Made by a program: the position numbers and the translations under genes. A model generated the notes under the pieces. The model was not told the DNA's origin. It ran no database searches and worked only from the letters and a program-made list of their open reading frames with translations. Positions 1 to 8,900 of a stretch of DNA of 60,083 bases are shown piece after piece. The number at the start of each line of letters is the position of its first letter. Within the stretch, counting starts at the first letter, position 1. The stretch is from Myxococcales bacterium (GTDB lineage: Bacteria; Myxococcota; B64-G9): contig JAAZNF010000103.1 of assembly GCA_012798435.1 (NCBI GenBank), positions 1-60,083 of the forward strand, given 5' to 3'.

Positions 1-3
1 CTT

Positions 4-16
4 GGGGACAGGCCCC
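4..16. repeat. REP-like GGGGACAGGCCCC motif
   Basis: A 13-base imperfect palindrome, GGGGACAGGCCCC, lies about 70 bases beyond the stop of the TonB-like gene. The same motif occurs in the opposite orientation twice near 56.15-56.23 kb. Short GGGGACAGG-type palindromes between genes are typical of REP elements mobilised by RAYT (REP-associated tyrosine) transposases; no such transposase is in this window. Confidence 0.5.
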
Positions 17-84
17 GGTTTTCCCCCACGGCCCGCGTCAGAAGTCGCCCAAACGGTGTCGCTGCTTGAGCCCGTTGTCGTGGG

Positions 85-1389
85 TCATTGCACCGGGGGC
101 GGAGGGTAGCCGCCGGAGCGGAACACCCGCACCGCCGGCCGGTCGCCGATCTCGAAGTAGAAGCCGAACTGGAAGGCGATGCGCCCCCGCTCGTCGAGCA
201 GCCCGGCGGGCGGGTTGGGGAAGGGCGAGGCCTTGCGGAACGCCGCCATGGCCTCCTCGTCGAGGAAGTCCAGCCCGCACGAGTGCGCCACGTTCATGTC
301 GGCCACCGCCCCGCCCGAATCCAGTTCCACGTTGAGCACGGTGTAGCGGTCGCGCACCCCGTAGATGTTGCCGTACGGGTCGCGCTCCATGTACACCCGG
401 GCCGGGTTCCAGTGGTTGCTCACGCCGCGCTTCACCCGGTTGAAGAAGGTGGCGTACTTGAACTCGCGGGTGTTGAGCAGTGTCTCCTCGCCCTCGGGGA
501 GCCCGGTGATGTGATCGTTGGCCGGCGCCCCGGACACCATGGCCAGCTTGCCCGGATCGGCGCGCTTGAGCATGGAGAGTGTGCGGTCGTCCTGCCCGCC
601 CTCGCCGGGCGGCTCCTCGCCCGCTTCCCCGCCGCCCGGGTTCAGCCGCAGCCGGTCGGAGTTGCCGCGCACCCGGTCGGAGGCCGCCTGCTCCGTCGCC
701 GGCCCCTCGCCGCCCAGCTTGAGCTTGAGATCGAGGCCGGTCCGGCGCTCGATGTCGGGGATCTCCAGGGCGAAGCCACGGCCCCTCTTCTCTCCCGCCT
801 GACCGGTGCCGGCCTTCTGCATGAAGATGGCGAAGGGCGCATCACCGGTCTTCTCGGCGCGCTCCACCGGCCCGGTGGTGACGCGCGCCATGGTGGGGTG
901 GGGCTGGGCCACGCCGTAGTCGGCGCGCCGGTGCCGCGAGACCGTCTCCTTCTCCACGCGGGTGTTGTGCTCGGAGAGGAATCGGGCGTTCTTGGGCGGC
1001 CGGTTGTCCGAGGTGGGCGCCACGTCCACCACCTGGCCGTCGAGCCGGGAGTTGTCGGGCTTGGGCTTCTCGGCCTCTACCTTGGGAGGCTCCGCCGGCC
1101 GGGGTGCCTCCGCCCGGAGCGCGGCCGAGGCAGACCGCGCGCTCGGATCCCGCTGCAGCAGCCTCGCCGACGGCGGCAGCAGTGCTCGGTTGGCGTCCCA
1201 CTGGGAGGCCGGGATGGCCACGCGCTCCACCTGCCGGGGCGGCGTCGGGTTGTGCGTGGGTGCGATGCGCGTCCACAGAGAGTACAATGACGGCACCAGG
1301 TCGGAGAACAGCAGTTGGGCGTGGATCAGGAGGGCGGCCAGGAAGGCCACCACCAGGGGATCCAGCCGGGTTCTGCGCCGCCGCGACAT
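85..1389 (-). CDS. TonB-like protein (energy transducer C-terminal domain)
   Basis: A 434-aa protein with a basic N-terminus (MSRRRR), one membrane helix at about residues 11-33, a long Pro/charged periplasmic linker and a TonB-type C-terminal domain from about residue 310. That region contains an NHW-like start, a conserved strand with G-A-V-x-x-M and a final strand before the C-terminus. TonB proteins couple inner-membrane proton-motive force to outer-membrane receptors through this domain. The start has a good ribosome-binding site (AGGAGG upstream of ATG 1389). No ExbB/ExbD genes are adjacent, so the energy source is not visible here. It could instead be a TonB_C-domain protein with another envelope role. 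Confidence 0.7.
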   Translation of the reverse strand: MSRRRRTRLDPLVVAFLAALLIHAQLLFSDLVPSLYSLWTRIAPTHNPTPPRQVERVAIPASQWDANRALLPPSARLLQRDPSARSASAALRAEAPRPAEPPKVEAEKPKPDNSRLDGQVVDVAPTSDNRPPKNARFLSEHNTRVEKETVSRHRRADYGVAQPHPTMARVTTGPVERAEKTGDAPFAIFMQKAGTGQAGEKRGRGFALEIPDIERRTGLDLKLKLGGEGPATEQAASDRVRGNSDRLRLNPGGGEAGEEPPGEGGQDDRTLSMLKRADPGKLAMVSGAPANDHITGLPEGEETLLNTREFKYATFFNRVKRGVSNHWNPARVYMERDPYGNIYGVRDRYTVLNVELDSGGAVADMNVAHSCGLDFLDEEAMAAFRKASPFPNPPAGLLDERGRIAFQFGFYFEIGDRPAVRVFRSGGYPPPPVQ

Positions 1390-1409
1390 GCGCCGCTTCC
1401 TCCTGCTCT

Positions 1410-1415
1410 ATTATA
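1410..1415 (-). promoter_or_regulatory. TATAAT -10 box upstream of the TonB-like gene
   Basis: A perfect TATAAT reads on the minus strand about 21 bases before the TonB-like start codon. The nearest -35-like hexamer (TTGACG) is too far away at about 21 bases, so the promoter is only tentative. The leader would be very short. Confidence 0.3.
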
Positions 1416-1517
1416 CGTAACATCGGCCATTTCGGGCGTCAAAAACACCTCGGAGTGGCGGCGAATCCGTTTGTGTCAGATGCGAGGATGAAGGACAATC
1501 CCGCGCGGGAGGAGATC

Positions 1518-3209
1518 GTGAACGCCTGGCGCTTTCACCTCGTCGTGATTCTTTTGTGCGGCGCGGCCATCGGCGCCGTGTACGGGCAGGCGCTCCACTT
1601 CCCCTACGTCTGGACCGATCACGCCGAGATCGAGGGCGGCGGCCTGGTGCCGAAGACGCTCGACCAGGTCGGCCGTTTCTGGACCCACGTCAAGGGGCAG
1701 GCGGTGACCATCGCCCGTGAGGAGGCCACGTCTTCGCGCCCGGGCGGCGCCGGGTATTTTCGGCCCATCAAGGCCGCAAGCTACGGCCTCGACTGGCAGA
1801 CCGGGGGCGGCCAACCCTGGAGTTTCCACCTCTCCAACGTGCTCCTCCACTTCCTGTTCTGCCTGGTCCTGTACTGGGTGGCGCTGGAAGTCATCGGGCG
1901 GGAATACCGGTTGTGGGCCGCGGCCATCGCCCTCTGGCACGCGCTGGCGCCGCAGCACGTCGAGACGGTGTGCTGGGTGAGTGCCCGCTCGGACTCGCTG
2001 TGGGGCCTGTTCGGCCTGCTGGCCTTCTGGGGTTGTGTGCGCGTACCGCGCTCGCGCCACCCCGTCACGCTGCGCGTGCTTTCGATCTTCCTCGCCATGC
2101 TGGCGGTCTTCTCCAAGGAGTCCGGGGCGGTGGCCGCGATCTTCCCCTTCCTGTACTTCTGGCTGGTGCCCCAGGAGGGACACAGTGGATTGCGTAAGGC
2201 TCTGCGCGCCGGCGTCTGGACCGCGCTCGGGGCCGGCCTTGCGGTGGCCTACCGCTTGCTCGTCGTCGGAGGCGTCGGCGCGGGGCCGGCGCCGGCGGCG
2301 GCGGGTTTCTGGACCCGGCTCCATGTCTTCGGGGAGAACGTGCTCCAGAGCTTCTTTCCCGTCGGGCTGCGGCTCGCCGACACCGTGGAGATCGCGGCCG
2401 GGCCGACGTTGCTGGGGCTTTCGGGCCTGGCGCTCTTTTCGGCCTGGCTGTGGCTGGGATTTCGAATGCGCCGCGACGGGCGGTTGTTGTTTTCGGCCCT
2501 GGCCTTCCTGCTGGCCATCCTGCCGGTGAGCCAGCTCTGGCCGCTGCTCCAGCCGCGCGGCGAGCGGTACCTGTACGTCCCGGCCGCCTTCGCCGAACTC
2601 GCGGGGGCGCTGCTGCTGCTCGAGCTGCTTCGGCGGGTCCAGGCGAGCGCGCTGCGCCGGGTCCTGGCCGCCGCCACCCTGGCGATCCTCGTGGTGCTGG
2701 GGTTGTTCTCCGGCGTGCGCACCAGTGCCTGGGGGAACGAGGCGCGCCTTTTTTCCGAGGCGGTCGAGGAAGAGCCGAACTGCGCCGAGTGCTGGAACAA
2801 TTTGGCCTTCGCCCTGGCCGTCGAAGGAAAACACGCCGGGGCGGAGCGCGCCTGCAGGGCGGCGCTCTCGGTCGACCGGCGGCGCTACTGGACCTACCTG
2901 GACGGGTTTTCGGTGCGCTGGATCCTGAGCCAGCTGCTCCTGCTTCGCGGCGAGGGGGAGGAGGCGGCCCGCTGGCTCTCCCAGATCGAAGCGCGGGTGG
3001 ACGGGGGGCCGGCCCTGTTCCTCTCGCTGGGCCGGGCGCATCTTCTCTCCGGCGAGCCGGAGCTTTCCTTGCTCGCTGCGGGCCGGGGCCTGGCCCGGCA
3101 TCCCGGCCATCCGGGCCTGCTCGCGCTCGAACAAGCGGCCGCCGAGCGCATGATCGCGGCCGGGCATGCCTGGCTCGAAAGCCGGCCCCAGTGCCGCGCG
3201 GCGCGTTGA
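1518..3209 (+). CDS. Multi-pass membrane protein, TMTC/PMT-like with C-terminal TPRs
   Basis: About 563 aa if started at GTG 1518, chosen because GGAGG sits 5 bases upstream; ATG 1488 in the same frame is the alternative and lacks a spaced site. The N-terminal ~400 residues hold around ten hydrophobic segments, starting with one immediately after the start. The ETVCWVSARSDSL stretch in an early loop matches the conserved region of TMTC-like proteins, GT-C-fold membrane glycosyltransferase relatives that carry TPRs. The last ~150 residues are Ala/Leu/Glu-rich helical repeats consistent with TPRs. A role in O-glycosylation of envelope proteins is an inference. It overlaps no neighbour and lies 43 bases before the cyclic-nucleotide-binding gene. 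Confidence 0.7.
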   Translation: MNAWRFHLVVILLCGAAIGAVYGQALHFPYVWTDHAEIEGGGLVPKTLDQVGRFWTHVKGQAVTIAREEATSSRPGGAGYFRPIKAASYGLDWQTGGGQPWSFHLSNVLLHFLFCLVLYWVALEVIGREYRLWAAAIALWHALAPQHVETVCWVSARSDSLWGLFGLLAFWGCVRVPRSRHPVTLRVLSIFLAMLAVFSKESGAVAAIFPFLYFWLVPQEGHSGLRKALRAGVWTALGAGLAVAYRLLVVGGVGAGPAPAAAGFWTRLHVFGENVLQSFFPVGLRLADTVEIAAGPTLLGLSGLALFSAWLWLGFRMRRDGRLLFSALAFLLAILPVSQLWPLLQPRGERYLYVPAAFAELAGALLLLELLRRVQASALRRVLAAATLAILVVLGLFSGVRTSAWGNEARLFSEAVEEEPNCAECWNNLAFALAVEGKHAGAERACRAALSVDRRRYWTYLDGFSVRWILSQLLLLRGEGEEAARWLSQIEARVDGGPALFLSLGRAHLLSGEPELSLLAAGRGLARHPGHPGLLALEQAAAERMIAAGHAWLESRPQCRAAR

Positions 3210-3252
3210 CCCCGGCAGGGCGCCGTGCCAAACTCCGGCCGCGGAGGCTCGC

Positions 3253-3765
3253 ATGGCCGACATAGAACAGGTGCTGAATTTCTTCGCCAACGCCCGCTTT
3301 CTGCGCCTGCTGGACGAGGCCGGCCGCCGGCGCTTGCTGGCCGAGGCCGCGGCGCTCACCTTTCAAGACGGCGAGACGGTGGTGCGCGAGGGCGACCCGG
3401 GCGACGCGCTGTACATCATCGTGGACGGCGTGGCCTCGGTTGAGGCCGACGACATGGGCACCGCCCGAGCGGTGGCGGAGCTCACCGACGGATCGTTCTT
3501 CGGGGAAATCGGGGTCATCACCGACCAGCCGCGCTCGGCCACGGTGCGCGCCCGCGGGGTGCTCCAGGTGATGCGTATCCCCAAGGCCCGGGTGCTGGAG
3601 GTGCTCAAGGACTACCCGCGGGTGCGCGAGCTGATGGCCAAGGTGGGCGTGGCCCGCACCGAGGACACCATGGAGAAGATGAGCCTGGCTGCCGATCTGC
3701 CCCCCTCCGCTGAGGGCGTCATACCGGATCCCGAGGACCCGCACGAGGATCCCGAAGAAGACTGA
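3253..3765 (+). CDS. Cyclic nucleotide-binding domain protein
   Basis: A 170-aa protein made almost entirely of one cNMP-binding (Crp/cAMP-type) domain at about residues 10-130, followed by a short acidic tail ending in EDPEED. The phosphate-binding cassette is clear: FFGEIGVI then PRSATVRA, keeping the Glu and Arg that contact the cyclic nucleotide. There is no DNA-binding helix-turn-helix, kinase or channel domain, so it probably acts as a stand-alone sensor or adaptor. ATG 3253 is chosen because GGAGG lies 5 bases upstream and the domain starts directly after it. Confidence 0.85.
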   Translation: MADIEQVLNFFANARFLRLLDEAGRRRLLAEAAALTFQDGETVVREGDPGDALYIIVDGVASVEADDMGTARAVAELTDGSFFGEIGVITDQPRSATVRARGVLQVMRIPKARVLEVLKDYPRVRELMAKVGVARTEDTMEKMSLAADLPPSAEGVIPDPEDPHEDPEED

Positions 3766-3776
3766 CCCCGTCCCCC

Positions 3777-3838
3777 CCCTGTCAGCTCAAGAATCGACGC
3801 CGATTCGCGCGGGCGGGAGGAAGCGAGCGGCGACAGGG
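3777..3838. terminator. Possible hairpin terminator after the cNMP-binding gene
   Basis: Outer arms CCCTGTC (3777-3783) and GACAGGG (3832-3838) enclose an inner perfect hairpin GAATCG-acgc-CGATTC (3791-3806). It starts 12 bases after the stop codon. There is no T-run, so intrinsic termination is uncertain. The rest of the gap up to 4046 shows nothing recognisable. Confidence 0.25.
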
Positions 3839-4046
3839 TGCATTTCGCTCGTGCGTGCGGCTGCGCTGGCCATGGCGAACCCGCGGCCGAACTCCAATCG
3901 TGCCGGGGCGGCCAGAAGCGGGATTTTCAATACTCCTCAGGCCTGGACACGATGGTGGATGCTCCATCGACCGGCGGTCATTGGTGAGCGTTGCGTTCAG
4001 GGATGTGATGAAGGTTTTCGACGCGCACGAAGGAAGCCGGGCCGGC

Positions 4047-4622
4047 TCAGAGCCGTTCTTCCAGCCCGCGGGCCTTGTCGCGGAGCTTCGCCTCGCGGGC
4101 GACCTGGGCCACCGCGCGCAGGCGCTCCTTGAGCGTCGCCCGGCGCGGCACCTTGGCCGAGACGGGGAGCAGCGCGATCATGCGATCGATGGCCTGCTCC
4201 TGGAGGGCCTCGCCGGGGTGCTCCAGCACCCGGATCAGCACCTCCCACTCGTCGGGCAGGCCGAAGCGCTGCGAAAGCTCGTCCACCGCGGCCACCAGGG
4301 CCGCCGGGTCGCCGGCCTCGAGCACCGCCCGGATGAGCTTGAGCCGGCTCAGGGAGGCCTTGGAATCGGCGGTGGGCTGGCGCATGGCGTCGCGCCGGCG
4401 CTTGCGGGCGTCATCCTCCGCGGCCGGTTTGTCCTTGCCGAACTTCTTCACCAGCTCGCTGGCCATGCCCTGGTCGAACAGGCGGTTGAGGTCGGATTTG
4501 TATTTCTCGTAGCGGGTGGAGTGCTCCGACAGATCGCGGATCTGGTTGTCGCGTTTCTTGCGCACGCGGCCTCCATCCCGCATCTTGTCGATCTCCCGCC
4601 AACTGGGTCTGTCGTACGCCAT
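4047..4622 (-). CDS. Conserved hypothetical charged helical protein
   Basis: A 191-aa soluble protein with no signal peptide, membrane segment or recognised catalytic motif. The N-terminal ~85 residues are highly charged (Arg/Lys/Asp/Glu) and include a K/R/D-rich segment ending in ARKRRRDAMR. The C-terminal ~110 residues look like an all-alpha, HEAT-like domain. Composition suggests a nucleic-acid- or protein-binding cytoplasmic protein, but I do not recognise the family. It is 85 bases downstream of the porin-like gene on the same strand, so cotranscription is possible. Confidence 0.6.
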   Translation of the reverse strand: MAYDRPSWREIDKMRDGGRVRKKRDNQIRDLSEHSTRYEKYKSDLNRLFDQGMASELVKKFGKDKPAAEDDARKRRRDAMRQPTADSKASLSRLKLIRAVLEAGDPAALVAAVDELSQRFGLPDEWEVLIRVLEHPGEALQEQAIDRMIALLPVSAKVPRRATLKERLRAVAQVAREAKLRDKARGLEERL

Positions 4623-4707
4623 GCCGCGCCTCGCCGGAAAGTCGATCTTACGGAAAACCGCCCGCCCCCGCAGAACGCTTCATATATATGATCTTCGCCG
4701 GATCTCG

Positions 4708-5832
4708 TCAACCCCGGCTGGCCGCCCACAGGATGGCCAGGCCCAGGGTGTCCTGGGAGGAGTTGCCGGCGAAGGATTTTTTCGTGGACCAGTCGTGGCG
4801 GTACTCCAGGCGGATCTTCAGCGAGTCGGCCGGGCGGGCCTCGACCGTCGCGGTGAGGCCCTTGAGCTCCTGGGCGGCTCCAGTGCGGACGCCGTCCGGG
4901 TCGTTCATGAACTCGCCGCGGATGGCCACGCCCAGGTAGGCCAGCGGGTCCGCGCCCACGACCGCCTGGACCCCGTGCCAGGCCACCGCCTCACCGCCGA
5001 TCCGGTCCCGCCCGTAGGCCCCGGCCGCGGTGAGGGCGAGCCAGCCGAGCGGCCGGCCGGTGAGCACCAGGTCCACCAGCACACGCCAGTCGCCGGTGTT
5101 GCCGTCCTGCTCCGGCCCGGCCAGCAGGTTCAGCATGGCCATGAACCGGTCGGCGCGGGCGTAGGTGAGCGAGGCGCCCACGGACTTGGCCTCGTTGTTG
5201 TCGGCGGTGCAGTCCCAGCCGTTGAGCCCGAAGAGTCTCAGCGAGAAGTCCGACAGCGAAAGCTCGGCCATGATCCCGGTGTGGCTCACCGGCAGGGCGT
5301 AGTTGAACAGGTAGGTGCGCGAGGTGTTGGGGTTCTCCCAGGCCTCGAACAGCTCGGCGCCGAAGTAGGTGGAGAACTTCCCCGCCCGCAGGCGCAACCC
5401 GTCGAGCACGTCGAAGCGGTAGTCGAGGTAGGCCTCGGTGAGGTCGAACGGCTCGTCGCTACCCAACCCGCGCGAGTGGATGAAGCGGGCGGCCTCGCCG
5501 GCGGTGAGTTTCACCTTGAAACCGGCCCCGCCGAGCGGTGAATCGTGCCGCGCCTCGACCTCGACCAGATCGATGGTGAAGGTGTTGTGCAGATGATCGA
5601 ACACGCGCAGGTCGTTCTCGCCGCTGGCAGGATCGGCCAGGTTGTACAGGTAGCCGGCCTGGATGAAGGATCGAAGCTGCAACCAGGGCGTTTCTTCCTG
5701 CCCGGTCTCGGCCGGTGCCGGCGGCGGCGCTGGAGTGAAGGAGGGTTCCTGCGCGGGCGGTTCGTCGGCCCAGGCGGCGGCGGCCGCCAAGAACATGACG
5801 AAAAGGGAGATCAACCACTGAAGATGTTTCAA
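4708..5832 (-). CDS. Outer-membrane beta-barrel porin (BBP2/OmpL-like)
   Basis: A 374-aa exported protein: a short basic start, a hydrophobic signal segment ending near AAAAWA, a Pro/Glu-rich linker of about 30 residues, then alternating strands typical of a porin. The FIQAGYLYN entry strand, LRLRAGKFSTYFGAE and the final FAGNSSQDTLGLAILW strand fit the putative beta-barrel porin-2 (OmpL-like) family. The start is taken as TTG 5832 because AGGAGG lies 5 bases before it. An upstream in-frame ATG (5859) would place the N-terminus inside the repeat at 5851-5974 and has no such site. Substrate unknown. Confidence 0.75.
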   Translation of the reverse strand: MKHLQWLISLFVMFLAAAAAWADEPPAQEPSFTPAPPPAPAETGQEETPWLQLRSFIQAGYLYNLADPASGENDLRVFDHLHNTFTIDLVEVEARHDSPLGGAGFKVKLTAGEAARFIHSRGLGSDEPFDLTEAYLDYRFDVLDGLRLRAGKFSTYFGAELFEAWENPNTSRTYLFNYALPVSHTGIMAELSLSDFSLRLFGLNGWDCTADNNEAKSVGASLTYARADRFMAMLNLLAGPEQDGNTGDWRVLVDLVLTGRPLGWLALTAAGAYGRDRIGGEAVAWHGVQAVVGADPLAYLGVAIRGEFMNDPDGVRTGAAQELKGLTATVEARPADSLKIRLEYRHDWSTKKSFAGNSSQDTLGLAILWAASRG

Positions 5833-5850
5833 GAGCGCCTCCTGAAAAAG

Positions 5851-5974
5851 GAGGAGCATGCCTGCTCGCTCCTCATGATAGCAATAGAAGCCGAAGCCCG
5901 ACCGCAGTCAAGGGCGAGCGCTAGCGAATCGCGAAGCGACCGGAGGCCCTTGACGGCAGAAGTCGGGCGAAGGC
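5851..5974 (+). repeat. 125-bp palindromic repeat, copy A
   Basis: One of three copies of a dispersed element (others at 34097-34224 and, inverted, 40790-40914). It begins with a GGAGCATG.../...CTCC-type hairpin, then a CCGAAGC(C/T)CG segment, then the core: GTCAAGGGCGAGCG at one side and CCCTTGAC at the other, enclosing TCGCGAAGCGA. In this copy the first arm reads AGTCAAGGG and the second CCCTTGACGG. It fills the whole gap between the barrel gene and the stop codon of the 1496-aa gene. Confidence 0.85.
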
Positions 5975-8900
5975 TACAAGCCTTCCAGAATGTGCTGAAA
6001 GAACGGCGGCGGCTCGTCCTCGGCCGCGGCCTTCTCGCCACCCTCCTCGGAGAGGAAGGAGATGAGCGCCCGGTAGCGCTGGTCGGTGCGGGCGGCCGGG
6101 TTCAAGGTGGTGGCCTGCTCCAGGTGCCGGCGAGCCTTGGCGGTGTTGCCGTTCTGCCGGTAGCACTGGGCCATGGCCATGTGGCACTGGAACTTCTGCA
6201 GCGCGTCGGCGGACAGGTTGAGCGCCTTCTCGAACCCCAGGATAGCGGGCAGCAGCTCCCCCCGGCCGGCCCGGGCCGCGGCCAACCCGAAGGCGGCCTC
6301 GTAGCTCTCGCGTGAAGCGAGGGCCTTCTCGAAGGCCTGCGCGGCCGGTTCGAACATCCCCGCGCGCAGCAGCGCCTTCCCCCGGGCGAGCAGGGCCGCA
6401 GGATCGTCGCCCGCCGGGGCATTCTGCAAGGCGCGGTCGACAAAGCGCAGAGAAAGCGCCTTCACCTCCGTCTGGGCCCTGGCCAGGTCCGGCAGGGCGG
6501 GGGCGGCCGCGGCCGTCCAGGTGGCCGGCGGGTTGTCCAGCCAGGCCGCGCGCACGTCCACCGTGGTCGTCTGGGCGGGCGCCACCTGGGCCAGCCGCAG
6601 CGCGCCGGACGCCCAGGCGCCGGAGAAGTCGGCGTCCTTCGTGCCCAGGCGGGTGACCTCGATCGGGAGCCACACCCGGCCGTCGCGCAGGTGGAGTCGC
6701 GCCTCCTCCCCCGCGAACACCTCCCGGTTGGCCGCGGTCACGCCGGTGTCGAGGAGCACCAGGACGTGGCCCGGCTGGACGGCCAGCGCGCTCGGCACGT
6801 TGAGGTTCTCGAGCAGGGAAGCGTAGAGCACGCTGAGATCGTCGCAGTCGCCGGTTCTCCGCTGCAAGGTGACGGCGGGGAACTGCACGCTGTCGACGGC
6901 CGCCTTGCCGGGGCCGACGCTCGAGAACGGCCGCGCCGGGTCGGGCTTGTAGGAGAGGCCCGCCGTCTGCAAGGCGTCGAAGGCCGCCGCGCCCAGCAGG
7001 AGGTTGCGCAACGGCGAGGACGGGCGGAAGTGTTCGGGCAGGGCGGCGGCCAGGTTGGCGTACAAGGCGCTCCCCAGCGCCTGCACCGCCGGATCGTGGC
7101 TGCTCACGAACGAGGCCGCCCGCTCGGGCCGGTCCCAGGCGAAGGCGCTGCCCTCCATGATCTCCACCGGAAAGCTGTGGCGGGCGCTGCGGCGCGCCGC
7201 CTCGTGCTCGTAGGCGATCTCCACCACCGCCTGGGTGGTGCGCTGGGCGCGGTTCTCCAGCACCCGCGCGGTGAACGGCCCGGGCAGGGAGAGCCAGCGC
7301 TTCTCGTTCGGGCCCAGGGTGGCGCGCGCCGTGGCCGGGGATTCGAACAGGTCCTCGATCGACAGCTTGACCTCGACCTCCACCGGTCGCGGCAGAGTGT
7401 TCTCCAGCTCCACCCTCCCAACCTCGCCCTTCTGGTAGCGCAAGAACTGCGAGGGGAAGACGCGCTCGAACTGCCCGTCGCGCACCCGGATCACGGTGAC
7501 GTCGCGGGTGACCACGGTGAAGCGGAGCTCGGCCGGGGTGGGATCGACGTTGCCGTCCGCATCGCGTGCCTGGGCCAGCACCCGGTGCACGCCTTCGTCG
7601 AGGATGTCCGGGGTGATGAGCAGGTTGGCGTCCGACCACTCGGTCCAGGGCCGCTCGTCGAGCTTGAAGCGAAGCTGCACCGGGCCGAAGTCCCACGGAT
7701 CCTTGGCCACGGCCGAGACCGAGACGACGTTGGCCGGGATCTTCACCACCTCGCCGGCGGCGAACTTGCGCTCGAGGTTCTGGCCCGAAAGCGCGATGTC
7801 CGGGTTGTCCTGGAAGAAGGCCCCGCCGCTCACGCGGGCGATGATCGTCTCCGGTGGCAGGCCCGCGCGGGCCGGGTCCTTCTTCACCAGCCGCAACACG
7901 GCGCCGTGGCCCTGCCGGGTCACGACCGCGTAGGGGAGCGCCAGCCACACCTCGCCAGAACGCGAGAGAAGCGCCCCCGCCGGCAGCGGGCCGGCGGTGA
8001 GGCCGCGTTCTGCGAGCAGGCGGCGCGTATTGTCGTCGAAGAACGCGCGGCGGGCGGTCTGGCCCTCGATGATCTCGATAAAGCCCGGGTAGCCGACGAC
8101 GAGCCGGCGCGCCTCCCCCGCGATGGCGCCCGGCGGGATGGGCGAGCGCCGCTCGGCCTCCGGCGGAAAGGGTCGCGTTCTTCCTCGTTCGACTCGTAGC
8201 AGCCCGGTCCCGGTGGAGATCCACACGCCACCCCCGGCGTCGCCGAGGAGCGAGAAAGGTTCGATGGCGAACGTCTCGCGAAAGGTCGCCCGCCCGGCGC
8301 GCGTCCAGACGTCCTGGGGTTTTCCGCGGTACGAGCGGAAGACCCGTGAGATCTCCTCGGCCTTCCCTCCCGCGAAGGCGAACAGCGAGTGCGGACCGTT
8401 TTTCCCTGGTGGCGCGAAAACGGCCCACACCGCGCCGCGGCCATCCACGGCCACCGCCCGCACCGGCCGCTCGGGGCCCGGAAGCCGCGAAAACTTTCCG
8501 GATGCGAACTCGAACATGCCGCGCTCGGTGCCGAGGTAGAACCTTTTCCCGCCGCTGGCGAGCCGCGTCGGCGGTACCGGCGCCGCCTGGCACTCGAACT
8601 TCCCCGCGCGCTCGACGGCCACGCCCGCGCCGGACGCCGCCGCCAGCGCGCCGTCGACGAGGGCGATGTCCTGCACCTCACCGGCGCACAGCCCGTCCTT
8701 GGTGGTCAGGGTGCGCCACTGCATCCCGTCATAGATCCACACCCCGTCGGCGGCGGCCACGGCGACGCGCCCGTCGGAAAGCTCCAGCAGGCGGCGGGCG
8801 TCCTTGGCCGGGCCGGCCGCGCTCCAGCCGGCGCTCTCCTCGGGGAGCAAGGCCAATCTGTCGCCGGCCAGGGCGGCCAGGGTCGGGCCAGCGAGGTAGA

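Noticed and set aside
5833-5859. Alternative upstream ATG for the porin-like gene
   Set aside because: It falls in repeat copy A and has no ribosome-binding site, whereas TTG 5832 has AGGAGG at ideal distance.
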